From positions 62,001-126,000 of the forward strand of contig NZ_NJIF01000005.1 of the NCBI RefSeq assembly GCF_002209555.1: a stretch of DNA of 64,000 nucleotides, in the 5' to 3' direction. Below the pieces are notes generated by a model, which saw only the letters and a list, made by a program, of their open reading frames with translations, did not search any database and was not told the origin of the DNA. This stretch comes from Achromobacter insolitus. GTDB taxonomy: Bacteria; Pseudomonadota; Gammaproteobacteria; Burkholderiales; Burkholderiaceae_B. Positions 7,903 to 18,510 of the stretch are shown piece after piece; the first letter of the stretch is position 1; the number at the start of each line of letters is the position of its first letter. A program made the translations under genes and the position numbers.

Positions 7903-10305
7903 ATGCACGCCCGCTCCACCCCTAAGGCCGCCCGCAGCACGCTGGCCCTGGCCCTGGCCCTGACCGCCCTGGCGCTTGCCGCGCCCCCCGCCGCCTTGGC
8001 TGCGGGACCTGGCGCCCCTGCGCCCCAGGAGCGGGCGGCCAAGCGCTATGACATCCCGGCCGGCCCGCTGGACCAGGTGTTGAACGCCTACGCCCAGCAG
8101 GCGGGCGTGACCATCACCATCGACGGCGCACTGACCGCCGGCCTGCGCAGCCCCGGCCTGCGCGGGACCTATGGCCTGAACTCCGGCTACGCCGCCATCC
8201 TCGCGGGCAGCGGCCTCGCGGCTCGCCTGGAGGACGGCGGCTACGTATTGCGTCCGCTGCCGCCGGGCACGGGCGGGGTTTCCACGCTGGAGCCGGTCAC
8301 CGTCCGCGCCTCGGGCGTGGCGCCGGACAGCTACGTTGCGGAGGAAACCCGTGCCGGCACTAAGACGGATACGCCCATCCTGGAAGTGCCTCAATCGATC
8401 TCCGTCGTGACCCGCGCCCAGATGGAAGCTCAGAACGCGCAGAGCGTGACCGAAGTGCTGCGCTATGTGCCCGGCGTAACGGTGGAAACCTACGGCGTCG
8501 ATCCCAAGGGGTTCGACTGGGTAATGCTGCGCGGCTTCAACGCCCAGGCCACCAGCGACTACAAGGACGGCTTGCGGCAAGCCACTTCCGGCTACACGCT
8601 CTTTCGCAGCGAGCCCTACGCCCTCGACCGCATCGAAGTCCTGCGCGGCCCCTCCTCCGTGCTGTATGGCCAAGGCGACGCGGGCGGCGTCATCAACCGC
8701 GTCAGCAAGCTGCCATCGGCCACGCCCCACTATGAAGCCGAGCTGGAGTACGGCAGCTACCAGCGCAAGCAGGCCGCGGTCGACCTGACCGGTCCCGCGA
8801 CCGAAGACGGCACCCTGCTGTATCGCGTCATCGGCGTGGCGCGCGACGCCAACACGCAATTCACCTACCCGAACGGTGACCGCATTTCCGATGACCGCCT
8901 ATTCCTCGCGCCCTCGCTGACCTGGGCGCCTTCCGCCGCAACCCACTTCACACTGCTGACGGAGTACCTGCGCGACCGTTCTGGCGGCACCATCGGCACG
9001 GTCACTGTCAACGGCAAGCCAACTAATCTGCGCAACGGCGATCCCAACTTCAACCGCTACGACCAGGACCAGAAGAGCATCGGCTACCTGTTCGAACATC
9101 GCTTCAACGATACATTGCAGGTACGGCAGAACCTGCGCTACGGGCGCGTCGATTCAATCCTGGACAACCTGTTCCTGGCCGGCCTGACTCCCACTGGAAT
9201 TGCCCGTACCGCGCGCCGCTACGACGAAAGCATGACCGCGCTGGCGCTGGACAACCAGGCGCAGCTCGACCTGCGCACGGGTCCGCTCTCCCATACGGTG
9301 CTGCTGGGCCTGGACTTCAACCGTAGCAGCGCGGACGTGTCGCGCACCATGGGGCCGGCGCCGAGCCTGAACCCCTTCGATCCGGTCTATGGCGTGGACG
9401 TGCCGACCCCGACCGTCCCACTGGCCAATTACCTGGAACGCACGCACCAGACCGGCCTCTATCTGCAGGATCAGATCCGCTTCGATGAGCGCTGGGTGCT
9501 GACCCTGGGCGGCCGCTACGACTGGTACAGCCAGAAGACGGAAAACCGGATACTGAACAGCGACACCGACCAGAGCGGCAGCCGCTTCAGCGGCCGCGCT
9601 GGCGTGAACTACGTCATGCCCAACGGCGTCGCGCCCTACGTCAGCTTCGCCCAGTCCTTCCTGCCCAACACCGGAACCTCGGCGCCCGCCAATGGCAGTT
9701 CAACGTTTGCGCCTTCGCGCGGCCGCCAGTGGGAAGGCGGCATCAAGTTCCAGCCTCCCGGGTCGAATGCGCTCTACACGCTGGCGGTCTTCGACATCAA
9801 AAAAAGCAACGTGCTAACCAATGATCTGCAAAACCCCGGATTCCAGGTCGCTTCGGGCGAGGTGCAATCACGCGGCGTGGAACTGGAAGGCAAGTTCAGC
9901 CTGGGCGACGGCTGGGACTTCACCGGGTCCTACACCTACGTGCGCGCCCGGATCACCCGCGCCAACAACGGCACTGAAGGCAACCGTCCTGCGCTGGTGC
10001 CGGAGCACAGCGCCTCGGGCTGGCTGAACTACACAGTGCGCAACAGCGCGCTGGCCGGGCTGAGCCTGGGCGCGGGCGTGCGCTACGTGGGCTCGACCTA
10101 CGGCGACAACGCCAATACGCTGAAGATCGACGGCCGCACGCTGGTCGATGCGGGCGTGTCCTACGCGGTGGACAAGCACCTGACCCTGTCGGTCAACGCC
10201 ACCAATCTGTTCGACAAGGAATACCTGGCAACTTGCTCCGACCTGAGCGATTGCTACCCGGGGAGCCGGCGCAGTGTCATCGGCCGCGTGAAATACCAGT
10301 TCTGA
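7903..10305 (+). CDS. TonB-dependent siderophore receptor with N-terminal signalling (STN) domain
   Basis: 800 residues. Signal peptide about 1-34 (ALALALTALALAAPPAALAA). The STN domain (about 48-110, starting YDIPAGPLDQVLNAYAQQAG) is the part that contacts the FecR protein, so this is a transducing receptor that induces its own operon. A TonB-box-like stretch LEPVTVRASG lies near residue 126. The plug domain contains VPQSISVVTRAQMEAQ and DRIEVLRGPSSVLYGQGDAGG. The rest is a 22-strand barrel ending in the terminal aromatic GRVKYQF. The siderophore type (FhuE/FpvA/FoxA-like) suggests a ferric hydroxamate or mixed siderophore; the exact ligand cannot be read from the sequence. The 115-base gap before it holds a short CGGAA/TTCCG inverted repeat and presumably the promoter read by the FecI-type factor. 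Confidence 0.94.
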   Translation: MHARSTPKAARSTLALALALTALALAAPPAALAAGPGAPAPQERAAKRYDIPAGPLDQVLNAYAQQAGVTITIDGALTAGLRSPGLRGTYGLNSGYAAILAGSGLAARLEDGGYVLRPLPPGTGGVSTLEPVTVRASGVAPDSYVAEETRAGTKTDTPILEVPQSISVVTRAQMEAQNAQSVTEVLRYVPGVTVETYGVDPKGFDWVMLRGFNAQATSDYKDGLRQATSGYTLFRSEPYALDRIEVLRGPSSVLYGQGDAGGVINRVSKLPSATPHYEAELEYGSYQRKQAAVDLTGPATEDGTLLYRVIGVARDANTQFTYPNGDRISDDRLFLAPSLTWAPSAATHFTLLTEYLRDRSGGTIGTVTVNGKPTNLRNGDPNFNRYDQDQKSIGYLFEHRFNDTLQVRQNLRYGRVDSILDNLFLAGLTPTGIARTARRYDESMTALALDNQAQLDLRTGPLSHTVLLGLDFNRSSADVSRTMGPAPSLNPFDPVYGVDVPTPTVPLANYLERTHQTGLYLQDQIRFDERWVLTLGGRYDWYSQKTENRILNSDTDQSGSRFSGRAGVNYVMPNGVAPYVSFAQSFLPNTGTSAPANGSSTFAPSRGRQWEGGIKFQPPGSNALYTLAVFDIKKSNVLTNDLQNPGFQVASGEVQSRGVELEGKFSLGDGWDFTGSYTYVRARITRANNGTEGNRPALVPEHSASGWLNYTVRNSALAGLSLGAGVRYVGSTYGDNANTLKIDGRTLVDAGVSYAVDKHLTLSVNATNLFDKEYLATCSDLSDCYPGSRRSVIGRVKYQF

Positions 10306-10323
10306 ATACGTCGCGCATGAAAA

Positions 10324-10350
10324 ATGCCCCACCGGCAACCGGTGGGGCAT
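10324..10350 (-). terminator. Terminator of purL, shared with the receptor operon
   Basis: ATGCCCCACCGG (10324-10335) and CCGGTGGGGCAT (10339-10350) form a perfect 12-bp stem with a CAA loop. On the minus strand it is followed by TTTTT, so it mainly terminates purL (stop at 10387). It also sits 19 bases after the receptor stop and may act in both directions. Confidence 0.85.
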
Positions 10351-10386
10351 ATGTGCGCCCATGCAAAGCGTGGCGCCTGATCCCGC

Positions 10387-13300
10387 TTACTTCAGCCAGA
10401 CGCGCGCGTTGCGGAAGATACGCATCCACGGGCTGAACGCGCCGCCCGTATCCGCATTGCCCCACTTCTCGGGCGCCCACGACATCATGACATTGCGCGT
10501 CACGCGTTCCGGGTGCGGCATCATGACCGTGAAGCGGCCGTCGGCAGTGGTGACGGCCGTCAGGCCGCCGGGGCTGCCATTCGGGTTGAAGGGGTAGGCT
10601 TCGGTAGCCTGACCGCGGTTGTCGATATAACGCGCCGCAGCCAGGAGGCGGCTGGCGTCGCCTTGCTGCGAGAAGTCCGCATAGCCTTCGCCGTGCGCCA
10701 CGGCGACCGGAATGCGCGCGCCTTCCATGCCGGCAAAGAAGATCGACGGCGACTTGGCTACTTCAATCATGGCCAGGCGGGCTTCGTATTTTTCCGACTG
10801 GTTGCGCGTGAAGCGCGGCCAGAATTCGGCGCCGGGGATCATCGGCGCCAGCGCGGCCATCATCTGGCAGCCATTGCACACGCCCAGCGCGAAAGTATCG
10901 GGGCGCGCGAAGTAGGCGGCAAACTGGTCCGACAGCTTGCTGTTGAAGCGGATGGTGCGCGCCCAGCCTTCGCCGGCGCCCAGCACGTCGCCGTAGCTGA
11001 AGCCCCCCACGGCGACCAGGCCCTGCACCTGCGCAAGGTCCACGCGACCGGACAGCAGGTCGGTCATGTGCACGTCGATAGCCTCGAAGCCCGCGGTGTC
11101 GAAAGCCCAGCCCATTTCCACCTGGCTGTTGCAGCCCTGCTCGCGCAGGATCGCCACGCGCGGACGCTTGCCGGTGTTGATGAAAGGCGCGGCCACGTCC
11201 TCCTGGGGATCGAAGTCCACGTTGGGGCTCATGCCCGGATCCGTGGTGTCGTTCCAGACGTCCAGCTCGGCTTGCGCGCAGGCAGGATTGTCGCGGCGAG
11301 ACATGATGCGATAGGACACTTCGCTCCAGGCGCGGCCCAGTTCGGCGCGCGGCTGGCCCCAGACCTTCTTGCCGTCGCGGTAGAACTCGACTTCGTCCGC
11401 GCCATTCAAACCGCCGATGACGTGCGAGTGCGCCGACAGGCCCGCCCCGCGCAGGACCTGCATGACCGCGTCGCGCTGCGACGCAGGCACCTGGATGACG
11501 GCGCCGGCTTCTTCGGAGAACAAGGCCTTGAGGGTCAATTCCTCGCGTTGAACCGCGACCTGTTCGGGACGGATCTTGTAGTCGCCCCAATCCGCCGATT
11601 GCGGATCGAAGGTCAGCATGTCCAGGTTGACCGAGATGCCGGTGCGGCCGGCGAAAGCCATTTCGGCCAGGGTCGCGAACAAGCCGCCGTCGGAACGGTC
11701 ATGGTAGGCCAGGATGGTGCCGGCCTCGGCCAGGGTGCGGATGGTGACGAAGAAGGCGCGCAGGTCTTGCGGTGCGTCGATGTCCGGCACGGTTTCGCCG
11801 ACCTGGTTATAGGCTTGCGCCAGGATCGAGCCGCCCATGCGATGGCGGCCGCGGCCCAGGTCGATCAGGATCAGGACGCTGTCGCCGGCGTCGGAGCGCA
11901 ACTGCGGAGTCAGGCTGGCGCGCACGTCCGCCACTGGCGCGAAGGCGGTGACGATCAGGGACACCGGCGCGACCACCTGGCGCTGTTCGCCTTCCTGTTC
12001 CCAGGAGGTCTTCATGGACAGGGAATCCTTGCCCACAGGAATCGACAGGCCAGTGGCCTGGCACAGTTCGCTGACCGCCGACACGGTGTCGTACAGCGCG
12101 GCGTCTTGTCCGGCCACGCCGCAGGCGGCCATCCAGTTGGCCGACAGCTTGATGTCTTCCAGGCGCGCCACGTCGGCGGCGGCCAGGTTGGTCAGGGCTT
12201 CGGCCACGGCCATGCGGCCGGATGCCGGCGCGTCCAGCATGGCGATCGGCGTGCGTTCGCCCATGGACATCGCTTCGCCGCGGAAGCCTTCGTAGTCGGC
12301 CAGGGTCACGGCGCAATCCGCCACCGGTACCTGCCACGGGCCAACCATCTGGTCGCGGCTGGACAGCCCGCCAACGGTGCGGTCGCCGATGGTGATGAGG
12401 AAGGACTTGTTGGCCACCGTGGGGTGACGCAGCACGCGGTAAGCGGCTTCGGTCAGGTCGATGCCGGCCAGGTCCAGCGGCGCGGACACGCCGGGCAGGC
12501 GCGTGACGTCACGGGTCATGCGCGGCGGCTTGCCCAGGATGACGTCGATCGGCACGTCCACGGGCCGCACTTCGGCCTCGCCTTGCGGACGGATCGTGTC
12601 CAGGCCAGGCAAGCCCTCGCCGTCCACCACGCGCAATTGGCGTTCTTCGGTGGCCACGCCGACCACCGCATAGGGGCAGCGTTCGCGGCGGGCAATGGCG
12701 TCGAAGCGTTCGAGGTCCTTGGGCAGGATCGACAGGACATAGCGTTCCTGGGACTCGTTGCTCCAGATTTCGGCGGGCGACAGGCCCGATTCTTCCAGCG
12801 GCACGCGCTTCAGGTCGAAGATGGCGCCGCGGCCGGCGTCGTTCACCAGTTCGGGGAAGGCGTTGGACAGGCCGCCCGCGCCCACGTCGTGGATCGCGAT
12901 GATGGGATTGTTCTCGGCCTGCTGCCAGCAGCGGTCGATGACCTCCTGGGCGCGACGCTCGATTTCGGGGTTGCCGCGCTGGACGGAATCGAAGTCGAGT
13001 TCGGCCGAATTGCTGCCCATGCTGATGCTGGAGGCGGCGCCACCGCCCATGCCGATGCGGAAGCCCGGGCCGCCCAGCTGGATCAGCAGCGCGCCCGGCG
13101 GAATCACGTCTTTGTGGGTCAGGCCGGCATCGATGCTGCCCAGGCCGCCCGCGATCATGATGGGCTTGTGATAGCCCCAGCGCGTGCCGCCGGCGGTCTG
13201 CTCGAACGAACGGAAATAGCCCAACAGGTTGGGGCGACCGAATTCATTGTTGAAGGCCGCGCCGCCGATGGGTCCGTCGATCATGATGGACAGCGGCGAG

Positions 13301-14436
13301 GCGATGCGCTCGGGCAGGCCGTGGTGGTCGGCTTCCCAGGGCTGCAGGGCATCGTCAAAGCGCAGGTGCGACACGGTGAAGCCGGTCAGGCCGGCCTTGG
13401 GCTTGGAGCCGCGGCCGGTCGCGCCTTCGTCGCGGATTTCGCCGCCCGCGCCCGTCGAGGCGCCAGGGAACGGCGCGATCGCGGTCGGGTGATTGTGGGT
13501 TTCCACCTTCATGAGCGTATGCACGGTCGTGTCGCGGCGGATGTACTTGGCGCCATCGACGCCCTCGCCCGTCACGCCCGGCACGCCAGCCTGAAAGCGC
13601 TGCGCGGGGCCGCCTTCCATGATGGCGGCGTTGTCCGAATAGGCGACCACGGTGCCCGCGGGCTGCGCCTTGTGGGTGGCGCGGATCATGCCGAACAGCG
13701 TATTGGGCTGTTCCTGTCCGTCGATCACCCACTGGGCGTTGAAGATCTTGTGGCGGCAATGTTCGCTGTTGGCCTGGGCGAACATCATCAGTTCCACGTC
13801 GGTGGGATCGCGGCCCAGGTCGGTGAACGACTTGGCCAGGTATTCGATTTCGTCTTCGGACAGTGCCAGGCCCAGCGTGATGTTGGCCTCGACCAGGGCT
13901 GCCGCGCCGCGCGCCTGCACGTCGACCGTGCGCATGGGCTTGCCGGCCAGCGGCTGGAACAGCGCCTGGCCATCGAAGCCGGCATCCACCACGGTTTCGG
14001 TCATGCGGTCGTGCAGGCAGTCTGCCGCGCGCGCCAGCATGGCGTCGTCGAAAGTCTTGGCGCCCAGCAGGCCGCGCTCGGGAGTGATCACGTAGCGCAC
14101 GCCGCGCTCGATGCGGTGCACGGACGACAGGCCACAGTTGTGGGCGATGTCGGTGGCCTTGCTGGCCCACGGCGAAATCGTGCCCAGCCGCGGGATCACC
14201 AGCAGGGAAATGCTCTTGGCCGGCGCTTCGCCGGTGGCGGGAGTGCCGTAGTCAAGCAGTTGGACCAGCTGCTGCTGTTGTTCGGCCGTCAGGGCCGCGT
14301 CGGTGCTGACGAAGTGCTCGTAGCGGGCGGATATGTCGGCCACCGGCAGGCCGGCTTCCTTCAATTGCGCCAGGAGGCGATCGCGACGGAAGGAGGACAG
14401 GACGGAGGAACCAGGCAGATGCTGAACTAGGGACAC
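10387..14436 (-). CDS. purL: Phosphoribosylformylglycinamidine synthase (FGAM synthase, PurL)
   Basis: 1349 residues, the large single-chain form of Gram-negative bacteria. It performs the fourth step of purine synthesis: FGAR plus glutamine and ATP gives FGAM. The GTG at 14436 is the likely start (protein begins VSLVQHLPG); the frame extends upstream without resemblance. Order: N-terminal PurS-like domain (about 1-180), linker, two AIRS-type synthetase halves with [33 protein letters not shown] and [20 protein letters not shown], then a glutaminase domain with the nucleophile in [10 protein letters not shown] and the catalytic His/Glu in [10 protein letters not shown] near the end. It stands alone, divergent from the TRAP operon and convergent with the receptor gene. 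The opposite strand has a 1305-residue open frame that is only a coding shadow. Confidence 0.97.
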   Translation of the reverse strand: MSLVQHLPGSSVLSSFRRDRLLAQLKEAGLPVADISARYEHFVSTDAALTAEQQQQLVQLLDYGTPATGEAPAKSISLLVIPRLGTISPWASKATDIAHNCGLSSVHRIERGVRYVITPERGLLGAKTFDDAMLARAADCLHDRMTETVVDAGFDGQALFQPLAGKPMRTVDVQARGAAALVEANITLGLALSEDEIEYLAKSFTDLGRDPTDVELMMFAQANSEHCRHKIFNAQWVIDGQEQPNTLFGMIRATHKAQPAGTVVAYSDNAAIMEGGPAQRFQAGVPGVTGEGVDGAKYIRRDTTVHTLMKVETHNHPTAIAPFPGASTGAGGEIRDEGATGRGSKPKAGLTGFTVSHLRFDDALQPWEADHHGLPERIASPLSIMIDGPIGGAAFNNEFGRPNLLGYFRSFEQTAGGTRWGYHKPIMIAGGLGSIDAGLTHKDVIPPGALLIQLGGPGFRIGMGGGAASSISMGSNSAELDFDSVQRGNPEIERRAQEVIDRCWQQAENNPIIAIHDVGAGGLSNAFPELVNDAGRGAIFDLKRVPLEESGLSPAEIWSNESQERYVLSILPKDLERFDAIARRERCPYAVVGVATEERQLRVVDGEGLPGLDTIRPQGEAEVRPVDVPIDVILGKPPRMTRDVTRLPGVSAPLDLAGIDLTEAAYRVLRHPTVANKSFLITIGDRTVGGLSSRDQMVGPWQVPVADCAVTLADYEGFRGEAMSMGERTPIAMLDAPASGRMAVAEALTNLAAADVARLEDIKLSANWMAACGVAGQDAALYDTVSAVSELCQATGLSIPVGKDSLSMKTSWEQEGEQRQVVAPVSLIVTAFAPVADVRASLTPQLRSDAGDSVLILIDLGRGRHRMGGSILAQAYNQVGETVPDIDAPQDLRAFFVTIRTLAEAGTILAYHDRSDGGLFATLAEMAFAGRTGISVNLDMLTFDPQSADWGDYKIRPEQVAVQREELTLKALFSEEAGAVIQVPASQRDAVMQVLRGAGLSAHSHVIGGLNGADEVEFYRDGKKVWGQPRAELGRAWSEVSYRIMSRRDNPACAQAELDVWNDTTDPGMSPNVDFDPQEDVAAPFINTGKRPRVAILREQGCNSQVEMGWAFDTAGFEAIDVHMTDLLSGRVDLAQVQGLVAVGGFSYGDVLGAGEGWARTIRFNSKLSDQFAAYFARPDTFALGVCNGCQMMAALAPMIPGAEFWPRFTRNQSEKYEARLAMIEVAKSPSIFFAGMEGARIPVAVAHGEGYADFSQQGDASRLLAAARYIDNRGQATEAYPFNPNGSPGGLTAVTTADGRFTVMMPHPERVTRNVMMSWAPEKWGNADTGGAFSPWMRIFRNARVWLK

Positions 14437-14792
14437 GATGCGGGCGCCGTATAAAGAGAGGAGAGCAAAAAGTGATTTTACCTGTTTAGGGGGTTTTCCC
14501 GGAGACGTTGTTCGATCAATGCCGGACATGGCCATTTCGGCCATTGTTACAAAAGAATTCCGACCGCCTCGCACCGCAATGGTGCATAGCAACATCCGCA
14601 GCAACTCCGCGGCGCTGCGAATTTTTCCCCGCTGCGTTTACCGGCCGGGCCAGGAATTTATGCTGCGTCGCAGCATGTTGCAGCCATCCCGCACCACGGG
14701 AAAACACGAACTACCGGCCTCACGCCGCAACGGTAGGATGCAGCGACCCCATAAATGAATAGCGCCTACCCGCGCGCTGGCCGTTGCCTCAC
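14437..14792. promoter_or_regulatory. Divergent intergenic region between purL and the TRAP operon, with a 17-bp palindrome
   Basis: This 356-base gap has no gene I can support. It holds ATGCTGCG-T-CGCAGCAT at 14660-14676, a perfect 17-bp palindrome that looks like a dimeric repressor or activator operator, and a weaker ATGGCC/GGCCAT inverted repeat at 14528-14544. The palindrome lies about 115 bases upstream of the dctQ-type gene. Both divergent promoters must lie here, but I cannot assign -35/-10 boxes with confidence. No PurR-type box is evident. Confidence 0.45.
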
Positions 14793-15341
14793 ATGTCCCG
14801 CCCCGAAGCCCCCGCCGAGCCTGTCGAACCGATCATTCCCGCCGAAGCAGATCCCGCAGTCAAAGTGCCGCTGGCCATCGAGGACTGGCTGGCCGTGATT
14901 CTGCTGGCGACCCTGGCAATCATTACCTTCCTGAACGTGCTGGTGCGCTACTTCACCGACCAGTCCTTCGCCTGGACAGAAGAGATCTCGGTATTCCTGC
15001 TGATCGTGCTGACCATGGCCGGGGGCAGCGTCGCCTTCGTGCGCAACCACCATATCCGCATCGAGATCCTGGCGGACTCCGGCTCGCCGCGCCGCCAGCG
15101 CATCATGGCGCTGATCTCCAATGGCTGCGTGCTGGCCTTCTTCCTGCTGCTGACGGTGTTGTCGGTGAAGCTGGTGGCCGACGAGTACATCTACGAAGAG
15201 ACGTCCCCCGCCATCGGCGTGCCGACCTGGTGGTATTCGATCTGGCTGCCCGTCATGGCCGCGGCGATTTCGTTGCGCACCATCGGCTCGCTGCGCCGCA
15301 TCGCCAGGAGCGCGGGCGCCGCCGGGCAGGATCAGCAATGA
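14793..15341 (+). CDS. TRAP transporter small permease (DctQ-type)
   Basis: 182 residues from ATG at 14793; a TTG 9 bases earlier also opens the frame but is less likely. Four membrane helices are visible: about 30-50 (WLAVILLATLAIITFLNVLVRY), 60-85 (ISVFLLIVLTMAGGSVAFV), 105-130 (LISNGCVLAFFLLLTVLSVKLV) and 145-170. The segment VRYFTDQSFAWTEEISVFL is the typical DctQ signature. It partners the DctM-type protein encoded immediately downstream, with a 4-base ATGA overlap. In the inner membrane the pair imports an organic acid using a sodium or proton gradient. Confidence 0.93.
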   Translation: MSRPEAPAEPVEPIIPAEADPAVKVPLAIEDWLAVILLATLAIITFLNVLVRYFTDQSFAWTEEISVFLLIVLTMAGGSVAFVRNHHIRIEILADSGSPRRQRIMALISNGCVLAFFLLLTVLSVKLVADEYIYEETSPAIGVPTWWYSIWLPVMAAAISLRTIGSLRRIARSAGAAGQDQQ

Positions 15342-16636
15342 TCGCCGCCATCCTCTTCATTGTCTTCATCGTCCTGATGCTGATCGGCGTGCCGGTCGGC
15401 GTGGCCCTGGGCCTGGGCGGGACCGTGGCCATCGTGTTGTCCAACCTGGACACGCCCTGGTATGGCCTGCTGACCGTACCCCAGAACTTCTATGCCGGCC
15501 TGGCCAAGTATCCGTTGCTGGCCATCCCCATGTTCGTGCTGGTCGGCTCGATATTCGACCGCTCGGGCGTGGCCAAGCGGCTGGTGGACTTCGCCATCGC
15601 CATCGTCGGACGCGGCCCGGGCATGCTGCCCCTGGTGTCGATCGCGGTGGCCATGTTCCTGGGCGGCATCTCGGGTTCTGGCCCGGCCTGCGCAGCCGCG
15701 GTGGGCGCGGTGATGATTGCCGCCATGTCGCGCGCCGGCTACCCCGGTTCTTTCTCGGCCGCCGTGGTGGCGGCGGGCGCGGCCACGGACATCCTGATCC
15801 CGCCGTCGGTGGCCTTCATCATCTATTCGGTGCTGGTGCCTGGCGCCTCGGTGCCCGCGCTCTTTGCCGCCGGCATGGTCCCCGGCATCCTGGCCGGCAT
15901 TGCCCTCATCGTTCCGGCGGTCTGGCTGGCGCGCAAGCACAAGATGGGCGCGCTTGAAGCCCACCTGCCCCGCCCGCCGTTCTGGGCCAGCCTGCGCGAA
16001 GCGTCCTGGGGCCTGGCCGCGCCGGTGCTGATACTGGGCGGCATGCGCATGGGCTGGTTCACGCCCACCGAAGCCGCCGTGGTCGCCGTGTTCTACGGCC
16101 TGTTCGTGGGCATGTGCATCCACCGCACCATCAAGCTGCGCGACCTGTACACCATCCTGCGCGAAGCCGCGGAGCTGTCCGCCGTCATCATGCTGGTCGT
16201 GACGCTGGCCGGCATCTTCGCCTGGGCCCTGTCCACGCTGAGCGTGATCGATCCCATCACCCATGCCATCGTCAATTCCGGACTGGGCGAATGGGGCGTG
16301 CTGGCGCTCCTGATCCTGCTGCTGATGACCGTGGGCATGTTCCTGGACGGGATTTCGATCTTCCTGATCTTCGTGCCGCTGCTCATGCCGATCGCCAACG
16401 CCTATGGCTGGGACCCCGTGTGGTTCGGCGTGATCCTGACCTTGAAGGTGGCGCTGGGGCAGTTCACCCCGCCGCTGGCCGTGAACCTGATGGTGTCCTG
16501 CCGCATCGCCCGCGTGCCGATGGAGTCCACCGTGCGCTGGGTCGTGTGGCTGCTGGGCGCGATGTTCCTGGTGCTGGTCGCGGTGCTGGTGTTTCCGCAA
16601 CTGGCGCTGTGGCTGCCGCACAAACTGGGTTATTGA
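15338..16636 (+). CDS. TRAP transporter large permease (DctM-type)
   Basis: 432 residues, full length. Start at the ATG overlapping the DctQ stop. About 12 to 13 membrane helices cover the whole length; family stretches include GVPVGVALGLGGTVAIVL near the start, FLGGISGSGPACAAAVGAVM (about 105-125), GAATDILIPPSVAFIIYSV (about 150) and the second-half counterpart GVILTLKVALGQFTPPLAVNL. It forms the substrate translocation path of the TRAP transporter together with the upstream small permease and the downstream binding protein. Confidence 0.95.
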   Translation: MIAAILFIVFIVLMLIGVPVGVALGLGGTVAIVLSNLDTPWYGLLTVPQNFYAGLAKYPLLAIPMFVLVGSIFDRSGVAKRLVDFAIAIVGRGPGMLPLVSIAVAMFLGGISGSGPACAAAVGAVMIAAMSRAGYPGSFSAAVVAAGAATDILIPPSVAFIIYSVLVPGASVPALFAAGMVPGILAGIALIVPAVWLARKHKMGALEAHLPRPPFWASLREASWGLAAPVLILGGMRMGWFTPTEAAVVAVFYGLFVGMCIHRTIKLRDLYTILREAAELSAVIMLVVTLAGIFAWALSTLSVIDPITHAIVNSGLGEWGVLALLILLLMTVGMFLDGISIFLIFVPLLMPIANAYGWDPVWFGVILTLKVALGQFTPPLAVNLMVSCRIARVPMESTVRWVVWLLGAMFLVLVAVLVFPQLALWLPHKLGY

Positions 16637-16721
16637 AGTGGCCGGACGGGGCGACCCCAAGGCCGGCGGTACCGGTACTCACTACAACAACAGACAGACC
16701 CGCAATGAGAGGAGACGCAAC

Positions 16722-17750
16722 ATGAAATTCCGCAACCTGATCGGAGCCGCCCTGTGCGCGGCCGCCGTCGTGGGCATGACGCCCGCGCATGCGCAGACCT
16801 ACAAGCCCGAGTACAAGCTCTCCATCGTCGTCGGCACGACCTTCCCCTGGGGCCAGGGCGCCGAAATCTGGTCGAACCTGGTGCGCGAGCGCACCCAGGG
16901 CCGCATCAACATCAAGGTCTATCCCGGCACCTCGCTGGTCCAGGGCGACCAGACCCGCGAATTCACCGCGATCCGCCAGGGCGTGATCGACATGGCCGTC
17001 GGCTCCACCATCAACTGGTCGCCGCAGGTCAAGCAGTTGAACCTGTTCTCCCTGCCCTTCCTGATGCCCGACTATGCCGCCATCGATTCGCTGGTGCAGG
17101 GCGACGTCGGCCGCGAAATGTTCAAGCTCATCGAGAAGGCCGGCGTGGTGCCGCTGGCTTGGGGCGAGAACGGCTACCGTCAGCTCAGCAACTCCAAGCA
17201 TGAAATCAAGAAGCCCGAGGACATGAAGGGCCTGAAGCTGCGCGTGGTGGGCTCGCCGCTGTACATCGATACGTTCACCGCCCTGGGCGCCAACCCGACG
17301 CAGATGAGCTGGGCCGACGCCCAGCCGGCATTGGCCAGCGGCGCCGTGGACGGCCAGGAAAATCCCCTGTCGATCTACACCGGTTCCAAGCTCTATACCG
17401 TGGGCCAGAAATACCTCACCCTGTGGAACTACGTGGCTGATCCGCTGATCTTCGTGGTCAACCGCGAGGTCTGGAATTCGTGGTCCGAAAAGGACCGCGA
17501 TATCGTGCGCCAGGCGGCGCTGGACGCCGGCAAGCAGCAGATCGTGATCGCGCGCAAGGGCGTGACTCCCGAAGACCCGTCACTGTTGAAGGAAATCGCG
17601 GGCCACGGCGTGACCGTCACTTCGCTCTCCCAAGCGGACCACGAAGCCTTCGTCAAAGTCACCAAGCCCGTCTACGACAAGTGGAAGAAGCAGATCGGCG
17701 AAGACCTGGTGAACCTGGCCGAGAAGTCGATCGCCAACCGCAAGAAGTAA
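16722..17750 (+). CDS. TRAP transporter substrate-binding protein (DctP-type)
   Basis: 342 residues. The ATG at 16722 follows AGAGGAG and begins a Sec signal peptide (MKFRNLIGAALCAAAVVGM, cleavage near AHAQ). The mature part shows the family pattern: EIWSNLVRERTQGRINIKVY, AIRQGVIDMAVGSTINWS, GLKLRVVGSPLYIDTFTALG with the arginine that binds the carboxylate, and ASGAVDGQENPLSIY. It captures an organic acid in the periplasm and delivers it to the two permeases encoded upstream. Specificity is not evident; no catabolic gene or regulator sits beside this operon. A strong terminator follows. Confidence 0.94.
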   Translation: MKFRNLIGAALCAAAVVGMTPAHAQTYKPEYKLSIVVGTTFPWGQGAEIWSNLVRERTQGRINIKVYPGTSLVQGDQTREFTAIRQGVIDMAVGSTINWSPQVKQLNLFSLPFLMPDYAAIDSLVQGDVGREMFKLIEKAGVVPLAWGENGYRQLSNSKHEIKKPEDMKGLKLRVVGSPLYIDTFTALGANPTQMSWADAQPALASGAVDGQENPLSIYTGSKLYTVGQKYLTLWNYVADPLIFVVNREVWNSWSEKDRDIVRQAALDAGKQQIVIARKGVTPEDPSLLKEIAGHGVTVTSLSQADHEAFVKVTKPVYDKWKKQIGEDLVNLAEKSIANRKK

Positions 17751-17853
17751 ATCCGCGGGCAGCCTGGCTTGCCCGCAAGAACAAGCAGCAAGCCCCAGGG
17801 GAACGGCGGCGCAAGCCGCCAACCGAGGCAGGGACGTCAGATCCCGCCCACCA

Positions 17854-17889
17854 ACGGGCGCCGGCCAAAAGCCGGCGCCCGTATTTTTT
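17854..17889 (+). terminator. Terminator after the TRAP operon
   Basis: ACGGGCGCCGGC (17854-17865), loop CAAAA, GCCGGCGCCCGT (17871-17882), then ATTTTTT. A perfect 12-bp stem with a U-tract. The U-tract touches the stop codon of the convergent greB gene. Confidence 0.9.
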
Positions 17890-18440
17890 CAAGATGGATA
17901 GCTGACTTCCAGGATGTCCAGCTCTTCGATTCCGCCGGGCGTGCGCAGCACCACGGTATCGCCTTCGCGGGCCTTGATCAGCGCGCGCGCCACCGGCGAT
18001 ATCCAGCTGATCTTGCCCGCCAGCGGCTCGGCCTCGTCCACCCCGACGATGGTGACGTGGTGTTCCTGGCCGGCCTTGTCCGAATACAGTACGGTGGCCC
18101 CGAAGAAAATCTGGTCGCGGTTGGGCTGCGCGGCCGGATCCACCACTTCGGCGATGTCCAGCCGCTTGGTCAGGAAGCGCATGCGGCGGTCGATTTCGCG
18201 CAGGCGCTTCTTGCCGTAGAGATAATCGCCATTCTCGGAGCGGTCGCCGTTGGACGCGGCCCACGAGACTACCTGCACGACGGAAGGCCGCTCCACGTTC
18301 ATCAGGTGCGTGAGTTCGCCGCGCAGGCGCTCGTAGCCGCCAGGCGTCATGTAGTTCTTGGAACCCGCCGGCAGAGCCTGGGCTTGCGGCAGATCGTCGT
18401 CGTCCTCGTTGTCCGACTCTTTGACAAATGCTTTGTTCAT
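17889..18440 (-). CDS. greB: Transcription elongation factor GreB
   Basis: 183 residues. GreB rescues backtracked RNA polymerase by stimulating cleavage of the extruded transcript end. The N-terminal coiled-coil domain contains YMTPGGYERLRGELTHLMN and SWAASNGDRSENGDYLYGKK, where the conserved acidic tip residues D-x-x-E act in the polymerase secondary channel. The C-terminal FKBP-like domain includes KISWISPVARALIKAREGDTV and ends ELDILEVSY. The first 25 residues are an acidic extension (ESDNEDDDDL) not found in E. coli GreB. The gene converges on the TRAP operon. Confidence 0.95.
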   Translation of the reverse strand: MNKAFVKESDNEDDDDLPQAQALPAGSKNYMTPGGYERLRGELTHLMNVERPSVVQVVSWAASNGDRSENGDYLYGKKRLREIDRRMRFLTKRLDIAEVVDPAAQPNRDQIFFGATVLYSDKAGQEHHVTIVGVDEAEPLAGKISWISPVARALIKAREGDTVVLRTPGGIEELDILEVSYPS

Positions 18441-18510
18441 GGCGGTTGCGCCGGTCAGGCGCGGTCACAGTCAATAGCGTATAGGGCGAGCGGCCAAGCC
18501 GCCGCCCGCG

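Noticed and set aside
10513..14430. 1305-residue open frame on the plus strand opposite purL
   Set aside because: Coding shadow of the high-GC purL gene: low-complexity His/Arg/Ala/Gly-rich translation, no domain, while the minus strand encodes complete FGAM synthase.
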